From Peromyscus leucopus (lineage: Eukaryota; Chordata; Mammalia; Rodentia; Cricetidae), in contig NC_051069.1 of the NCBI RefSeq assembly GCF_004664715.2, forward strand, positions 10,922,501 to 10,986,500: a DNA stretch of 64,000 nt. The letters run 5' to 3'. The position numbers were made by a program, and so were the translations under genes. This document shows positions 38,706 to 50,157 of this stretch, piece by piece. The first letter of the stretch is position 1. The number at the start of each line of letters is the position of its first letter. The notes beneath the pieces are model-generated. The model ran no database searches. It was not told the DNA's origin and worked only from the letters and a program-made list of their open reading frames with translations.

Positions 38706-39149
38706 TTTTTTTGGAGACAGGGTTTCTCTGTGCAGCCCTGGGTGTCCTGGAACTCACTCTGTAGACCAAGCTGGTCTCCAACTCATAGAGATCCACCTGT
38801 TCTGCCTCTTGAATGCTGGAATTAAAGGCGTGTACCACCACTGCCCTGCGTGCAAGCATTTTCTTAATTGAGTTCCCTTAATTGAGGCTCTAGCTTGTGT
38901 CAAGTTGACATAAAACTAGCCAGTCCACATGGCTAATGTAAAGATAACAAAGTGCAACTCTCCTTGGAGATGCCCACACCCATGCTCTGGTGATGTCTTA
39001 ATCTGTACGTGGAGAAGCAGCCCAAAGAAGAGAGACCTCCGCTTCAAAACAAGGTAGAAGGCAGGAACTGACTCCTGAGAGTGGTCCTTGACATCAATGT
39101 GTGTGTGCTGCCACAGGCACATGCCTGTATCACACCCATATCACACACT

Positions 39150-39151
39150 CA

Positions 39152-39189
<38 letters not shown>
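39150..39189 (+). repeat. (AC)n microsatellite
   Basis: About 18 AC units, followed by a B1-like fragment to about 39,265. Confidence 0.94.
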
Positions 39190-39191
<2 letters not shown>

Positions 39192-39515
39192 GTGTGGCTG
39201 AGGATAACCTAGAACTCCTTATCCTCCCATTTCAGCTTCCCAAGTGCTGGGGTTATGGGTGTCACACGACCCACGGCAGGCAGTCTCCTACGTTGTTTTT
39301 GTTTGTTTGTTTTGTTTTAAACGCGAATTTTGATTTAAAAACTGGCATGGTTTCATATGGAGGAGGCACTCAACTTCCAGGTACTTACAGCGGCCGGAAC
39401 TCTCACTAGTTTTCAGAGAGTTTTAGCTTGAAATAAGCAGAATCAGGAAAAGCCTTGCTGGGATAGGGAGGGTAATGCTTTGAGATGGGATTTAGGCTAG
39501 CCAATTGCCTTAGTC

Positions 39516-39714
39516 CAGTGGTGTTCAACCTGTGGGTCACTACTCCTTTGCGGGTCACATACCAGATATCCTGAATATCTGATAATACATTACAGTTCAT
39601 AACAGTAGCAAAATTACAGTTATGACGCAGCAACAAAATAATTTTATGGTTGTGAGTCACAACATGAGGAACTGTATTAAAGGGTCACAGCATTAGGAAG
39701 ATTGAGAACCATTG
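39516..39714 (+). mobile_element. Non-autonomous hAT DNA transposon (URR1-like)
   Basis: A 199-base element. Its ends CAGTGGTGTTCAACCTGTGG and GATTGAGAACCATTG are imperfect inverted repeats. The interior has CATAACAGTAGCAAAATTAC and AATAATTTTATGGTTGTGAG, as I recall for the rodent URR1/hAT-Charlie family. A perfect 8-bp duplication CCTTAGTC flanks it (39,508-39,515 and 39,715-39,722), the hAT signature. No transposase frame is present. Confidence 0.92.
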
Positions 39715-39749
39715 CCTTAGTCTAACCTGAGCTGACCCTGACCTGACCC

Positions 39750-40110
39750 TGCATAGTGCCTTTCAAAAAGAGGTTTGTTTGTAGTTCATAGTTTTGGAAG
39801 CTGGAAAATCCAAGATTGGGTGGCCCCATTTGCTACACTGAGGGCCTTTTGGCTATATCACAACATGATGGGTGGTCATAGTGTGCAAGGGGACAGACAC
39901 CATCCATGGACGAGTTGTCAGGGGTGGTGCCGAGTCACATTCTAACAACCCATCCCACAAGACCTGCACAAGTCCCTTGTGAGGGCAATGCCTCATGGCC
40001 TAATTTCCTTCCGCTGGACCCTGTTGCATCTCCAGAGGATCTACCCCTCCCTCATGACGACCACGCTGTAGACCAGGACTGTGGGACACAAACCTCTGGA
40101 TAACAAATCA
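39750..40110 (+). repeat. Old interspersed repeat, family uncertain
   Basis: The stretch with AGAGGTTTGTTTGTAGTTCA, CCAAGATTGGGTGGCCCCAT and later AATGCCTCATGGCCTAATTT resembles a common ancient mammalian repeat. I cannot name the family with confidence. Confidence 0.4.
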
Positions 40111-40404
40111 TGTTTAAACCTAATGACAATCTCTTCCTGTTACGATGTCCTGTAGATCTGTTGGGACACAGGGTTAAATGTTCTGATGTCAAACTACTAG
40201 TGTTGAGTCAGATCCAAATGCTGCCAGGGCTGTGTGGCCTTGGGAAGGTTAGTCTCTCTCTCTCTCTCTCTCTCTCTCTGGTTTATTGTATGCTGGGTGG
40301 GGTGGTGGCAGCTAATGGTAGCTACCTCACTGAGCTCTTATAGGGAGGATGAGGGGTGTGGGTGAAGCATTTACACAGTTCTTGTTTAAATAAAAAATTA
40401 GTAA

Positions 40405-41325
40405 GCTGGGCGTGGTGGCGCACGCCTTTAATCCCAGCACTTGGGAGGCACAGGCAGGAGGATCTCTGTGAGTTCGAGGCCAGCTTGGACTACCAAGTGA
40501 GCTCCAGGAAAGCGCAAAGCTGCACAGAGAAACCCTGTCTCGAAAAAACAAAACAAAAAAAGTGAATTAAAGTATGAATATTCGTATACTCTCATGATGG
40601 ATACATAAAAAAAAAAAAAAAAAAAAAAAATTAGTGTAGCTGAGCATTGTTGTGTAGTCTAGTCCCAACCACTTGGGAGCGTGAAGTGGTAAAATATTTG
40701 AGTGGGTGATTCAAGAACCGGTTTGGTCATATAGTGAGACTCTGTCTCAAAGAAAAAGGGGGCATTAACATTTCGTTTCTTAGCTTTCTCAAAATAAAAT
40801 GATGCTTAAAACCTAAAAAGAGAGATGCAGGGATGGTTCAGTGGTCAAGAGCTCATGCTGGCGTTTCAGAGGATCCAGGTTCGGTTCCAGCCATCCAGGT
40901 AGGGCATCTCACAAGCACCTATAGCTCCAGGGGAATTGGGCGCCCTTGGCCTCCATGAGCCTCAGCATATAATTAGAAATAAAATAAATCTGAGCTGGAT
41001 GTTGTGGGATACATCTTAAACCCCAGGTCTCAGGATGCAGGGGCAAGAGGATCTCTGTGAGTTTGAGGCCAGCCTGGTCTATAGAGTGAGCTCCAGGATC
41101 AGCCCAAGTTAAATAATGAGACACTGTTTCAAAAACAAACAAATAAACAAATATATATTTTTTAAAATAAAAAGATGGAATGGCAGGATGGCTCAGCAGG
41201 TAGAGACGCCTGCTGCCAACCTGGTAATATGAGATTGATCCCAGGGACCCACATAATGGAAGGAGAGAAATGATCCCCACAATTTTTCCTCTCACTTGCA
41301 CTCAAATGCCACAGTCCACACAGTA

Positions 41326-41366
<41 letters not shown>
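40405..41366 (+). repeat. SINE cluster with AC repeat
   Basis: Forward B1 (40,405-40,558), poly-A (40,607-40,630), B4/B1-like piece (40,635-40,765), B3 (40,826-40,995), B1 (41,000-41,150) and B3 (41,180-41,325). An (AC)n tract (41,327-41,366) ends the cluster. A short (CT)n lies just before it at 40,252-40,278. Confidence 0.82.
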
Positions 41367-41368
<2 letters not shown>

Positions 41369-41369
41369 T

Positions 41370-42010
41370 AAAAATGATTTTTTAAATTATTTAAAAGGAA
41401 ATTAGAGAAGTCATTTGCAGGAACGTTTTTTAGTTTGCATGTTTTAACTATGGGGAAAGTCAGATCATGGGATTTCAGGTTTCATGAAGGCAGAATTGCA
41501 TGCATGCTGGATTTGCATGGATTGCTTACAAATGAATTTGTAAGGATGCTGGCTCAGTGCTGCCCCACAGTGGCCTGTTTCAGGAATGGCTTCACAGGCG
41601 GGGGAGCTATTTTACCAACTAGGGAGGGAGGGAGCCCACACCTTGGTAAGAAAAGGCAAGGTTGTGTGTAAACCTGTGACTGTCAAAAGGAGGCCAAGTG
41701 CACTTGAATTTGGCCTTACCTTCTTTGTAACTTACTCTCGCACACTTGGCATTTCCCTTCTCACACTCAAATCCATTTCTTGTCTGAGAGCCAAGGATGT
41801 GGCTGCCCCATCCTGCAGCCAGGCGGACCCTGTGCCCCTCCAGGCTTGTCAGAAGAAGCAGCTAGATGAGGGCAGCTTCTGTTTTTGTCATGGACTTTCA
41901 GAGGTGCCGTGTCCCCTAAGGAAGAAAAGTTCTTGTGAAATGGAGACCTGGGGCAAAGTTTGTGTCACCTGGAAAATTGTTACCCTCCTTTGTTTTTGTT
42001 GTTATTTTAT
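41370..42010. other. Unique intergenic stretch
   Basis: No repeat recognised. A 142-codon plus-strand open frame (41,586-42,014) crosses it, but it begins without ATG and shows no familiar domain. I treat it as chance. Confidence 0.5.
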
Positions 42011-42014
42011 TTAA

Positions 42015-42282
42015 CTTTTAAGATTTATTCTTATTTACTTGTGTGTGTGGTGTTCATGTGAGTGTTTGCCATGTGTGTGACTATGACCTCGGAGGCCAGA
42101 AGAGGGTGTCAGATCCTGAGGACTTGGAGTTATGTGCTGTAAGCTCAGGGTGGGTTCTGGGAACGAAACGCTAGTCCTCCCGAAGAACAGGAAGCACCCC
42201 TAACCTCTGAGCCATCTCTCCAGAACACTTTTTAGTTGGTTATTTATTTATTTATTTATTAGATTATTATTGCATGGTGTGT

Positions 42283-42331
<49 letters not shown>

Positions 42332-42460
42332 CAGAACATACTTGTGGAGGTCAGAACACAGCTTTGAGAAGCCAGTTTCTCCTCCCACCTTCATGTGGAT
42401 TCTGGGGATCTGAACTCAGTCCCTCAATCCTGCCCAGGAATGAGCCATCTTGCCCACCCT
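42015..42460 (-). repeat. Two reverse B3-type SINEs around a (GT)n tract
   Basis: A reverse B3 (42,015-42,225), a short TTTA repeat (42,240-42,262), about 24 GT units (42,281-42,330) and a second diverged reverse B3 (42,331-42,460). Confidence 0.8.
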
Positions 42461-43047
42461 GTCCCCTTTCAGAATGACAAGGGGTTCTGTGAGTTGGCCT
42501 CTCAGCCGATGAGAAATTCATCCAGAGGATTTCCGGCCCCGTCTCTTGACAGAAGTGACCTACACAGACCATGCCTCTGTCTCCTCCTCTGCTCGATGCT
42601 GATTTTTCTTGTTTAATTTATGTGGCTCTTCCATTGACTTGGCTGCACATCTGCACTTTGATCTAAGCCTTCAAGTCCTTTTGAGAAGGAGGACGGAGGA
42701 TGGAGGGCTCTGTAAATTAAACGAAAAGGGAAACACTCAGAAGATTCTGTGCAGAGCTGTGACAATAAGTTCTTTGAGACGATTTTAGCCAGTGGTTGGA
42801 TCCAAGTTAGTTTTGAGACTGACAGGTTTATATGGATCAAAGGTTTTGGAGCAGGGTGTCTCTTTACTTGGGTAAATGGGAACCTCAGGTGAACGAGGCC
42901 AAGGAGGAAGTTGCAAGGTGCGTGAAAAGATCCGGCACCGCTAAGGCTTGTTCCCTTACCCACCCCGCTCCCAGAGATAATATTGAATCAGTGTGAACAC
43001 TTAGAGACAAAACGTTGGTGGTTTACTGGGATCAAAACCACTTTCCA

Positions 43048-43232
43048 GGCGGGTGAGAGGGCTCAGTGGGTGAGGGTACCTGCTGCCAAGCCTGCCCACT
43101 GGCGTTCCACCCCCAGCACCACACGTGGAAAGAGAACTGACTCTGACTGTGATTTGTCCCCTGCCCTCCACAGGTGTGCCATGGCATGTGACATGCACAC
43201 AAAATAAATAAATGAAAATCTTAAAAAAAAAA
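43048..43232 (+). repeat. B3-type SINE, forward
   Basis: Contains GGCGGGTGAGAGGGCTCAGT, CTGCTGCCAAGCCTGCCCAC and the tail AAAATAAATAAATGAAAATC. Confidence 0.85.
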
Positions 43233-43810
43233 TTAGTTCCCTACTTCTGCCTTACTCCTCCGCTGCCCTGTCTTTTGGAGATAGGATCTCACGAGCCATA
43301 TCGCCTTGAAGTCCTTATGCAGCTGAGATAAACTTGAACTTCCTACCCTCCTACCTCCGTCTGAGTGCTGGGATTTATATGGTACCAGGGATCAAACCCA
43401 GAGCTTCATGTGCGGTAGACAATCTCGCTTTCAACAAAGCTGCCCCCATGCCTGCCGCTGAGGTTTTGCACTTGCCCCCGTTACGGCTTTTTCTTTTGTT
43501 TTTGAACAGAGCCTCATGAAGCCCAGGCTGGCTTTGAACTTAGTGTATGACCAAGGCTGGCCTTAAACTCCTATTCCTCTTTGCCTACTCCTCCCAAGTA
43601 GTGGGATTGCTAAAGCCAGGGCTTGACTTCCTTGTAGCCTTCTTGAAATACACGCGTTTTCCTGGGAAGGTCAAGACATCAGTGTCTGAAGACTTCAGAG
43701 TCAGTGAGCTCGCTTCTGGGTCTTCCTTCCTGTGGGATCCCTGTCAGAGTCTGGGATTTTGCCTTTCCAGGAAAGTGGGGAGGGCAGAGATTGTGTGGAA
43801 AAGAGAAGCC

Positions 43811-43977
43811 TTCTTCTTCTTCTTCTTCTTCTTCTTCTTCTTCTTCTTCTTCTTCTTCTTCTTCTTCTTCTTCTTCTTCTTCTTCTTCTTCTCCTTCTCC
43901 TTCTCCTCCTCCTCCTCCTCCTCCTCCTCCTCCTCTTCCTCTTCCTCCTTTTCTTCCTCCTTCTCCTTCTTCTTCTT
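43811..43977 (+). repeat. Long polypyrimidine tract, (TTC)n(TCC)n
   Basis: About 165 bases of pure C/T on the plus strand, nearly all TTC then TCC triplets. Open frames across it in every register (poly-Ser, poly-Leu, poly-Glu, poly-Lys, poly-Arg) are artefacts of the repeat. Confidence 0.98.
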
Positions 43978-43999
43978 GGAGCTGTGGTATGACATTGGT

Positions 44000-45090
44000 C
44001 AGCCCCAGTACTTCCCTGGACCTCAACCTCTGGCCTTTGCATCAAGGACTTTCAAGGACTCCAGTCCCGGCTTCCCTCTCTCTGGCTTGTGTGGTGGAGT
44101 CACCTTCCCGCCCCAGGGCCACCTCAGCTCCTTGCTCTGTTTATTCTCAAGCAAAACCTTCCTTCTGTTTACTCAGCAAAGATTCTTCTAAGGCGAGCTA
44201 AGCACACCGTTTACTCTGCTAACAAGCCTTGGCACATACAGGGAGGCTTGTGTTGACTTATTCTTGAGCCTCCGTTGACATTCGCTGGGTAACACAAACA
44301 CAGAGGCAGCCTGGGAGCCCCGGCCTGACACAGAGCTAGGAACCCGCCTGGAAAGGCCCATGCTTTCTGTTTTGGTTAGACTCACCTGAGTAAAAATAAT
44401 ACCGTACACACGGAAGAGATTCCAGTTTGTAAGTGTCCTGGCAGCAATGAGGATATCCTGAAGAGACACTTGTGTCCCCACTTGGGCTGTCACATTATTG
44501 AAACAGTGGACCCCAAGAAATTGGAATTTCCCCCAGAACTTTGTGCTGGGAGAAGGAAGAGTCTGAGACCTGGTGCTAGCCAAAGGGGAACTTGTCTCCA
44601 AGGAAGAGATTCTACCCAGTAAACCAGAGCCAGACAGTGATGGGCAGGAGGGCAGACTTGGGTATTCTCTGACATCCTTGTTTTTCTTCCCAATGTAGCC
44701 ACATTGAATAAATTTCCTTTTTTCTTTTCTTCACCATGACTCACCTGCTTCATCGGCCTATCGAAGGCGGGTGGCTGAGCCTAGCTAGCTCCCTAGCATT
44801 ACCAGGGCCCAGGCTATGTCTGGTCCTAACAAATCCAGTAACACAATGATCTCTTTCAGGGTTTCAGTAGCTGAGCATTTTGAAGGTCTCTAAGAAGCTC
44901 CTGGGGTTTTCTTCGTAAGACTGCATGTGATCATTTGGGGACCATGGCACACTGTCACTGTCCCTTGGGCTGTGGGTTCAATTCTAGCTGTGCTCTTAGT
45001 GGCCATGGATCTTGGGACAATTCCTTTCTTCCTCTTCCTCTGGCTTTCAGTGGCTCATCCTCTCCTTCTCCCCCGCCCCTTGTTTTATTT
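44000..45090. other. Intergenic, mostly unique, with MIR remnant
   Basis: A MIR-like core lies near 44,945-45,040 (CTGTGGGTTCAATTCTAGCT, then ATGGATCTTGGGACAATTCC). No gene is supported. Confidence 0.45.
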
Positions 45091-45247
45091 GTTTATTTGC
45101 TTTTTAAGACAAAGCCTCACTATGTAGCCTCTTGCTGGCTTGGACAACTCCTTGTATAGACCAAGCTGGCCTCAGATTTACACAGGTTTGCCTGCTTTTT
45201 ACTCCCCAAGCGCTGGAATCAAAGGTGTGCACCACCACACCTGGCCT
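45090..45247 (-). repeat. B1 SINE, reverse, diverged
   Basis: Contains GACAAAGCCTCACTATGTAG, TAGACCAAGCTGGCCTCAGA and GTGTGCACCACCACACCTGG. Confidence 0.85.
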
Positions 45248-45249
45248 CA

Positions 45250-47025
45250 GTGTCCCCTTTTCTGTGCTCCTCCAGTCTGAGTGCCTGTGCTGGAATATTC
45301 GAAATTCTTTGTTGAGTGAATGAACACACCACATCGGCTGATGTCTTCAACCTGTGCCGTCTTGCGTCCAAACCCTCCCAAAGGCGGGCTCCACTTGAGT
45401 CATTGCCTGACAGGATCTGCCAAAGGTGTCACAGGCTCAGATGTGAGGCTGAAGTGGCTTCTCCTGCCTTCCCTGGCTCCTCCTCTTCTTTCCGCCCCAG
45501 CAGGTGCTTGTAAAGGGAACGTCTTTTCAGGTGAGGAGCCTGTGTATTGGGTTTGTCTTTGTTGCCCAGAAACTGTTGACATCCAAGACATCCTGTTGCC
45601 TTCGCTGGGTAATGAAAAATTGATTGCTTTTGTCTGTCAGCAGGAACTCTGTAGCCCTTCACCTTGGCCCCCAGGGTGGGGAACGCTTGCTTCTCATTGC
45701 ACAGGCATTTGCTTCCTTTCAGGAAGTTGGGGTGCTGTAAGGAGAGGTAGAAGCAGCTCTCTGGGATGGGGGCCAGGTCTTAAGGGTGCCTCTTGCAGGG
45801 GATGTGGTCCATTTCTCCTCAGGTGCTGCTCGGTCCAGCCGATGCTGTTGCCAGGCAACCCCTAGCTCAGCTCCTCTCCGCGGCATCTCACTGCTCACCC
45901 AGCTTAGAGCATTGCCCTGTTTTCCAGGCCCCCGAATCCTCCATGTCCCCTTTGCTGGCTGAACACCCCGCTTATGCCCACACACTTCATTTCTCCTGTG
46001 TATTAGGCTGGTTGTTCCTACATAAGGGAGACAGCTGAGCCTCTGGGAGAAGCACAGCATTCTAGAGCTAGGGGGAACTTCAGTGCATCCAGCCTTCTGA
46101 TGTGTACATTTGTGAAGGTGGAGCTCAGAGAGGCCAAGTGATGTGTGTGTCTGCTGTCACAGTTATGTGGGGACAGAAGTCAGCCCCATGATTCCTGATT
46201 AGTGGCTCTGGCATTTGTCTGTTTGCCACGCGCATGCCTGGTGCCTGCAGAGGCCAGAAGAGGGAGTCACAGAACACCCTGGAACTGGAGTTACTGATGG
46301 TTATGAGCCACCATGTGGATGCTGGGGATTGAACCCAGGTCCCCTGGAACAGCAGCCATTGATCTTAACTACCGAGTCTTCTTTCGAGCCCCAAGAAGAT
46401 TTTCAAAGATGCTGATGGCTTCCAGAGGGTGGAACCGGTGGGTGGGTCTTTGTTGAGTCTTCTTCTTCTTCCACTGCCCTGTCTGATGCCCCCTGGAGAG
46501 AAGTCACCAGCTTTCAGCTACCTATGCCTCCTTTGCACTGGTTAGGCCTGTGGCTTGTTCTTCTGAGCCTTGCTTCAGTGGTTGAGGGGCCATGCCTGGA
46601 GACAGGCCACTATCCTCGGACCCTGACCCCAGGCAAGCCTTGCACTGAGAACTGATCCGCTGCCTCCTTCTGGAACCCTGAGTCGGCCTCCTTTACAACA
46701 AAACCCACAGTGTGGTTGTGGACACATGTAGTTCCAGCTACTTTGGGCACTGTTGTCCTCAGGACTGTCTCCTGAGCCCCCCAGACATCTCCACTCCCGC
46801 TGTTGACTGGAGCTGAGTCACGGAAGTGGTCCAGGAGTCCTTGCTGTCTGTGAGGTACACCTCAGGAGATGGATTCCACATGCTGGCCCAGGACCCTCTG
46901 GCTTTTTTTTGTCTGCTTAGGACCAGTGTGGTCTGGAGACACATGCTGACTCACAAAATGTGGTTATGGGTACAATGACTACTTACTGAATACAAAAGAA
47001 GCCTTTTAAGAAATCTGCTTCGGAG
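45250..47025. other. Intergenic with B3 and MIR remnants
   Basis: A reverse MIR-like piece lies near 46,060-46,160 (GTGGAGCTCAGAGAGGCCAA) and a reverse B3 at 46,205-46,392. The 181-codon open frame at 45,320-45,865 lacks recognisable domains and is probably chance in GC-rich DNA. Confidence 0.45.
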
Positions 47026-47026
47026 C

Positions 47027-47285
47027 TGGAGAGATGGTTCAGTGGTTAAGAGCATTGGCTGCTCTTCCTGAGGTCCTGAGTTCAGTTCCTAGCAACCACA
47101 TGGTGGTTCACAACCATCCATCCATCTGGTGCCCTCTTCTGGCCTGCAGACAGAACACTGTATGCATAATAAATCTTAAAAAAAAAAATCTTCTTCTTCC
47201 CCCCTCCTCCTCCTTCTTCCTCTTCTCCTCCTTGTCCTCCCTTCTTCTCCCCTTGTTCCCTCTTCTCCCTTCTTCCTCCTCCATT
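47027..47285 (+). repeat. B2 SINE, forward, with CT-rich tail
   Basis: A complete B2 from GAGCTGGAGAGATGGTTCAG to AATAAATCTTAAAAAAA, followed by about 90 bases of imperfect CTT/CTC repeat. Confidence 0.9.
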
Positions 47286-47529
47286 TCTTTCAGATTCCAG
47301 ATGAGGGTTCTACAACTGCCTATTTTTATTTTGAGACAGGGTCTTACTAAGTTTCCCAGGAAGGCTTTGAACTTGTGATCTTTCTGCTTCAGTCTTCTGA
47401 ATAGCTGGAATTACAGAGCTCAGGCTCAACTAGTATCCCTGTTTCTTCTTCTCCTCCTCCTCCTCTCCCTCCTTCTTCGCTAATCAATTTTTATTCCATT
47501 TTACATAAAGTATTGGCCCTCTATAGATT

Positions 47530-48115
47530 AGAAGTTGGTGATATGGGTAAAAGACATTTGCTTGAAAATCCTGATGACCTAAGTTGGGTCCCCAGAACTC
47601 ATATGAAGCTGGAAGGAGGGAACCAGCTCCACAATGTTGTCTTCTGACCTCTACATGTACGTGTGCCCCCTATAATAAAATAAATAAATATATAGAAAAT
47701 TAAGAGTAGGTTGAAAGTTTTTCCAGGACACAATGGGCTGTCAGCCAGCCTTCATGAAGGAATCCTGTCATTTGTGGCAGGATCCTGGATGGACATGACA
47801 GACACAGAAGGATGGGCACTGAGTAACCTCTCCTGCAAAGTCAGAAACTGCTGAATTGAGCTGAGGATGCAGCTCAGTGACAAAGAGTCACTTTCCCGCC
47901 ACTGAGACCTTGACTTCCTATCAGCAAGTCACTGAATAATGGCAACAGCAAACCTGAGCACATGTATTTTTGGTGGGGCTGGGGGTGGGTGAGACAAGGT
48001 TTTGCTATGTAGCCCTAGCTAGCAAGCAACTTGCTAAGTAGACCAGGTTGCCTTCAAGCTCATGGTGATTCTCCTGCCTCTGACTCCCCAGTGCCTGGCT
48101 TACAGGCAGATGTCA
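47530..48115. repeat. B3 (forward) and B1 (reverse) SINEs
   Basis: A diverged forward B3 (about 47,535-47,695) and a diverged reverse B1 (about 47,985-48,115). Confidence 0.65.
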
Positions 48116-48152
48116 ACATACCTGGCTTCAAAATTGAACTTGCAAGCAAACA

Positions 48153-48465
48153 GTGTAGAATGGTATTTACCAGACGTGGAGTGGGTGGAGCTGGGGCTAT
48201 ATGGATCGAAAGGTCTCATTCCGGAAGAAAGAATGAGATTCCTGAGGTGTGTTGCATGGCAAGGAGGCCGGAGTTAATACTAACATGCTGTATACTTCAA
48301 AATTGTCTAAATGTGAGAACTAAACATTCTCACTGTGGAAAAAAGGATGAGGGCAACGGATAAGTTATCTCCACTTACTCTACATTCTATACAGTTATCA
48401 CATCTCACATGGTACCCCGCAAATATATGCTATTATTATTTGTCGATTAATGATAGAAAACAAAC
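48153..48465 (+). mobile_element. Ancient L1 3' end (L1M-type), fragment
   Basis: The order of motifs fits the 3' end of an old mammalian L1: GAATGGTATTTACCAGACGT, then GCTGTATACTTCAAAATTGT, then GTACCCCGCAAATATATGCT and ATTATTTGTCGATTAATGAT. It has no flanking duplication, in contrast to the young L1 at 29,237. Confidence 0.75.
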
Positions 48466-48543
48466 TCAAAGACAACCCTGTGCCTTTTTCACAGGTGGCC
48501 TCTCTGGTACTCAATATGGCAGAGTCTGTGGAGTACTCCTTTT

Positions 48544-48563
48544 GGGCAGCAGGGGGCAGCAGC
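48544..48563 (+). promoter_or_regulatory. CTCF-like motif
   Basis: GGGCAGCAGGGGGCAGCAGC fits most of the CTCF core. It lies outside any SINE. Confidence 0.45.
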
Positions 48564-48779
48564 GACATGGGACTCATCTTTCGGATCAGGCCGGGTTTCT
48601 TCATTATCCAGGCATCCTCTGCACTTTCTGAAGGATGGAAAGAGGTGGGGTTCACTTTCTTCATCCAGTTTTGTGACATCTCCAGGGAGAGCACCCAGGA
48701 GGACCACCCAAGTGGAGATGAAAGGAGAGTGAGGATTGGGAAGAGGAGCTGTGCGTGGCTTTGGTATATGCAGCATTGG

Positions 48780-48930
48780 GCTCTGATACCAGCTGCCTGG
48801 GTTTGAATCTTCACTCAAGCTGGGAGGCCTTGGGAAAGTCACCCAAAAAGTCTTGCTTCCTCGGGTACAAGGGGTGTAATGGCAGCTACAGGTAGGGTAG
48901 GGAGACTTGGCACCGTGCCTGGCCTGTGTG
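48780..48930 (+). repeat. MIR element, forward
   Basis: GCTGCCTGGGTTTGAATCTT and GGCCTTGGGAAAGTCACCCA match the MIR core, in degraded form. Confidence 0.6.
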
Positions 48931-49284
48931 GATACCCCACTCATGTGTTCATTATGCAGCAGGCCCGGCCTGACATTTTTTTCCTCTAGGATCCTATGAC
49001 ATTGGGAGATGTCAGCCTTTTTGGGTGCACATTTCTCCTGAGGACAGTTGGTCCAACAAGTCGCCGTAACTGCTGTATTGAGATTTGCCTCAGCCCCTGC
49101 CTTCCCTAGGATGCCTGCAGGGCTGGACCCAAGACCCTGTAGTGAAGTCCTCAGTGCTCAGAATTCCCTCTGTCACCTGCCCATCATTGCATGGACTCCA
49201 CACATTGGACAGTATAGAGACGCCGTGGTTTCTGCTGCGCAGTGGAAGACCCCGGTATGGTGGTTGTGAGCCTAGCAATTAAAG

Positions 49285-49420
49285 CCAGGCTTTCTGGGTT
49301 GAATGAAATCTTGTCAGTGGGTTTTGCCAGCTGTATGACTTGGGGCAAAATGCTCAATGCCCTTGGGCCTCAGTTTTCCTGTTATGCCTTGGGTCATCCT
49401 GTGATAACTGAGTGGAGGAA
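49285..49420 (+). repeat. MIR element, forward
   Basis: The core ATGACTTGGGGCAAAATGCT and GGGCCTCAGTTTTCCTGTTA match MIR. Confidence 0.7.
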
Positions 49421-49931
49421 AGCAGGGGAAGGCCAATGCCTGCATCGAGCAGGTGTCTGTTTAGCATCTTGAGAACAGGAAGCCATGGCTCAGGAAGGAG
49501 GGGGGTCTGTACTCAGTACTAGTCAGAAGCCTGTTACCTGCCAGATGCTGAGTACTAGATACACAGTGTCTGACCTATGCCCTTCTGTGGAAAGACAGGC
49601 ATTTATATCTTCGACTTGCAGATGAGGCACCTAAGACTCAGTTTACCCAGGTTTGAAGAGTAGAACTGGCGGTGGTGGGTGGCCTTGCGGTCTCTAACGC
49701 AGTATCCAGAATTCTCTTTCCCTTGAATGTGACAGGAGGGAGGAAATATGGTGGGGGCTGTTTGGTCCTTTTTGTCATAGACTAGAAGCCCAGAGATTAG
49801 CCACATTTCACCCCTGATTTTCTCCATGCTCCAGGAGGGATTTCAAGAGGGTAAAGGGGTCATCGAGAAAGAGTTCTGGAGCCTCTTGGACTAGGAAGCA
49901 CGAACTGATGCGGCCGAGAGGGAATGGGAGT

Positions 49932-49951
49932 GGGCAGCAGGGGGCGCTGTG
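49932..49951 (+). promoter_or_regulatory. Strong CTCF-like motif
   Basis: GGGCAGCAGGGGGCGCTGTG matches the CTCF consensus core AGCAGGGGGCGCT without mismatch. It lies in unique sequence, in the same orientation as the weaker site 1.4 kb upstream. Confidence 0.65.
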
Positions 49952-50157
49952 GCACCACGGAGAGCTGGTACTTCCCTGAGGAGGGATGGGGCTCTTGGGA
50001 GACAGGCCCAGCCTGGATGAGGCTGGGGAGGGACTTCTGCTCAAGAGAGGGTCTCCAGAAGATTCCGTCATGGTAGGCATTCTGGGTACTGCTCTTTCCT
50101 CTGTCTTGATTTATGACTTTGGATTAGTGTTTTAACATCCTCTCTCCTCCTCCTGAT

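Larger units (their letters stand above)
37585..38925 (+). repeat. Nested repeat composite
   Basis: The backbone is a CTATTGCTGTGAC-type rodent repeat that starts near 37,597 and ends at GTGTCAAGTTGACATAAAAC near 38,915. It is split by four insertions: a reverse B2 (about 37,675-37,852, flanked by TATTTGACTTA), a reverse B1 (37,974-38,122, flanked by CAGTCTGCTTT), a 340-base purine-rich insert with a GA tract, and a reverse B1 with a TTC/poly-T tail (38,603-38,848, flanked by CATTTTCTT). Confidence 0.85.

Noticed and set aside
38540..38871. Homopolymeric Ser/Phe/Leu or Glu/Lys frames
   Set aside because: Produced by the TTC and poly-T tail of a reverse B1 element.
43547..44201. Long open frames in all registers on both strands (up to 214 codons)
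   Set aside because: They exist because triplet repeats contain no stop codons. The encoded poly-Ser, poly-Leu, poly-Phe, poly-Glu and poly-Arg runs have no gene-like flanks.
44188..44601. Minus-strand 137-codon open frame
   Set aside because: No recognisable domain, conserved motif or regulatory context.
45320..45865. Plus-strand 181-codon open frame
   Set aside because: It overlaps other long frames in GC-rich DNA, is rich in Cys, Ser, Leu and Pro, and has no domain, splice context or homolog that I recognise.
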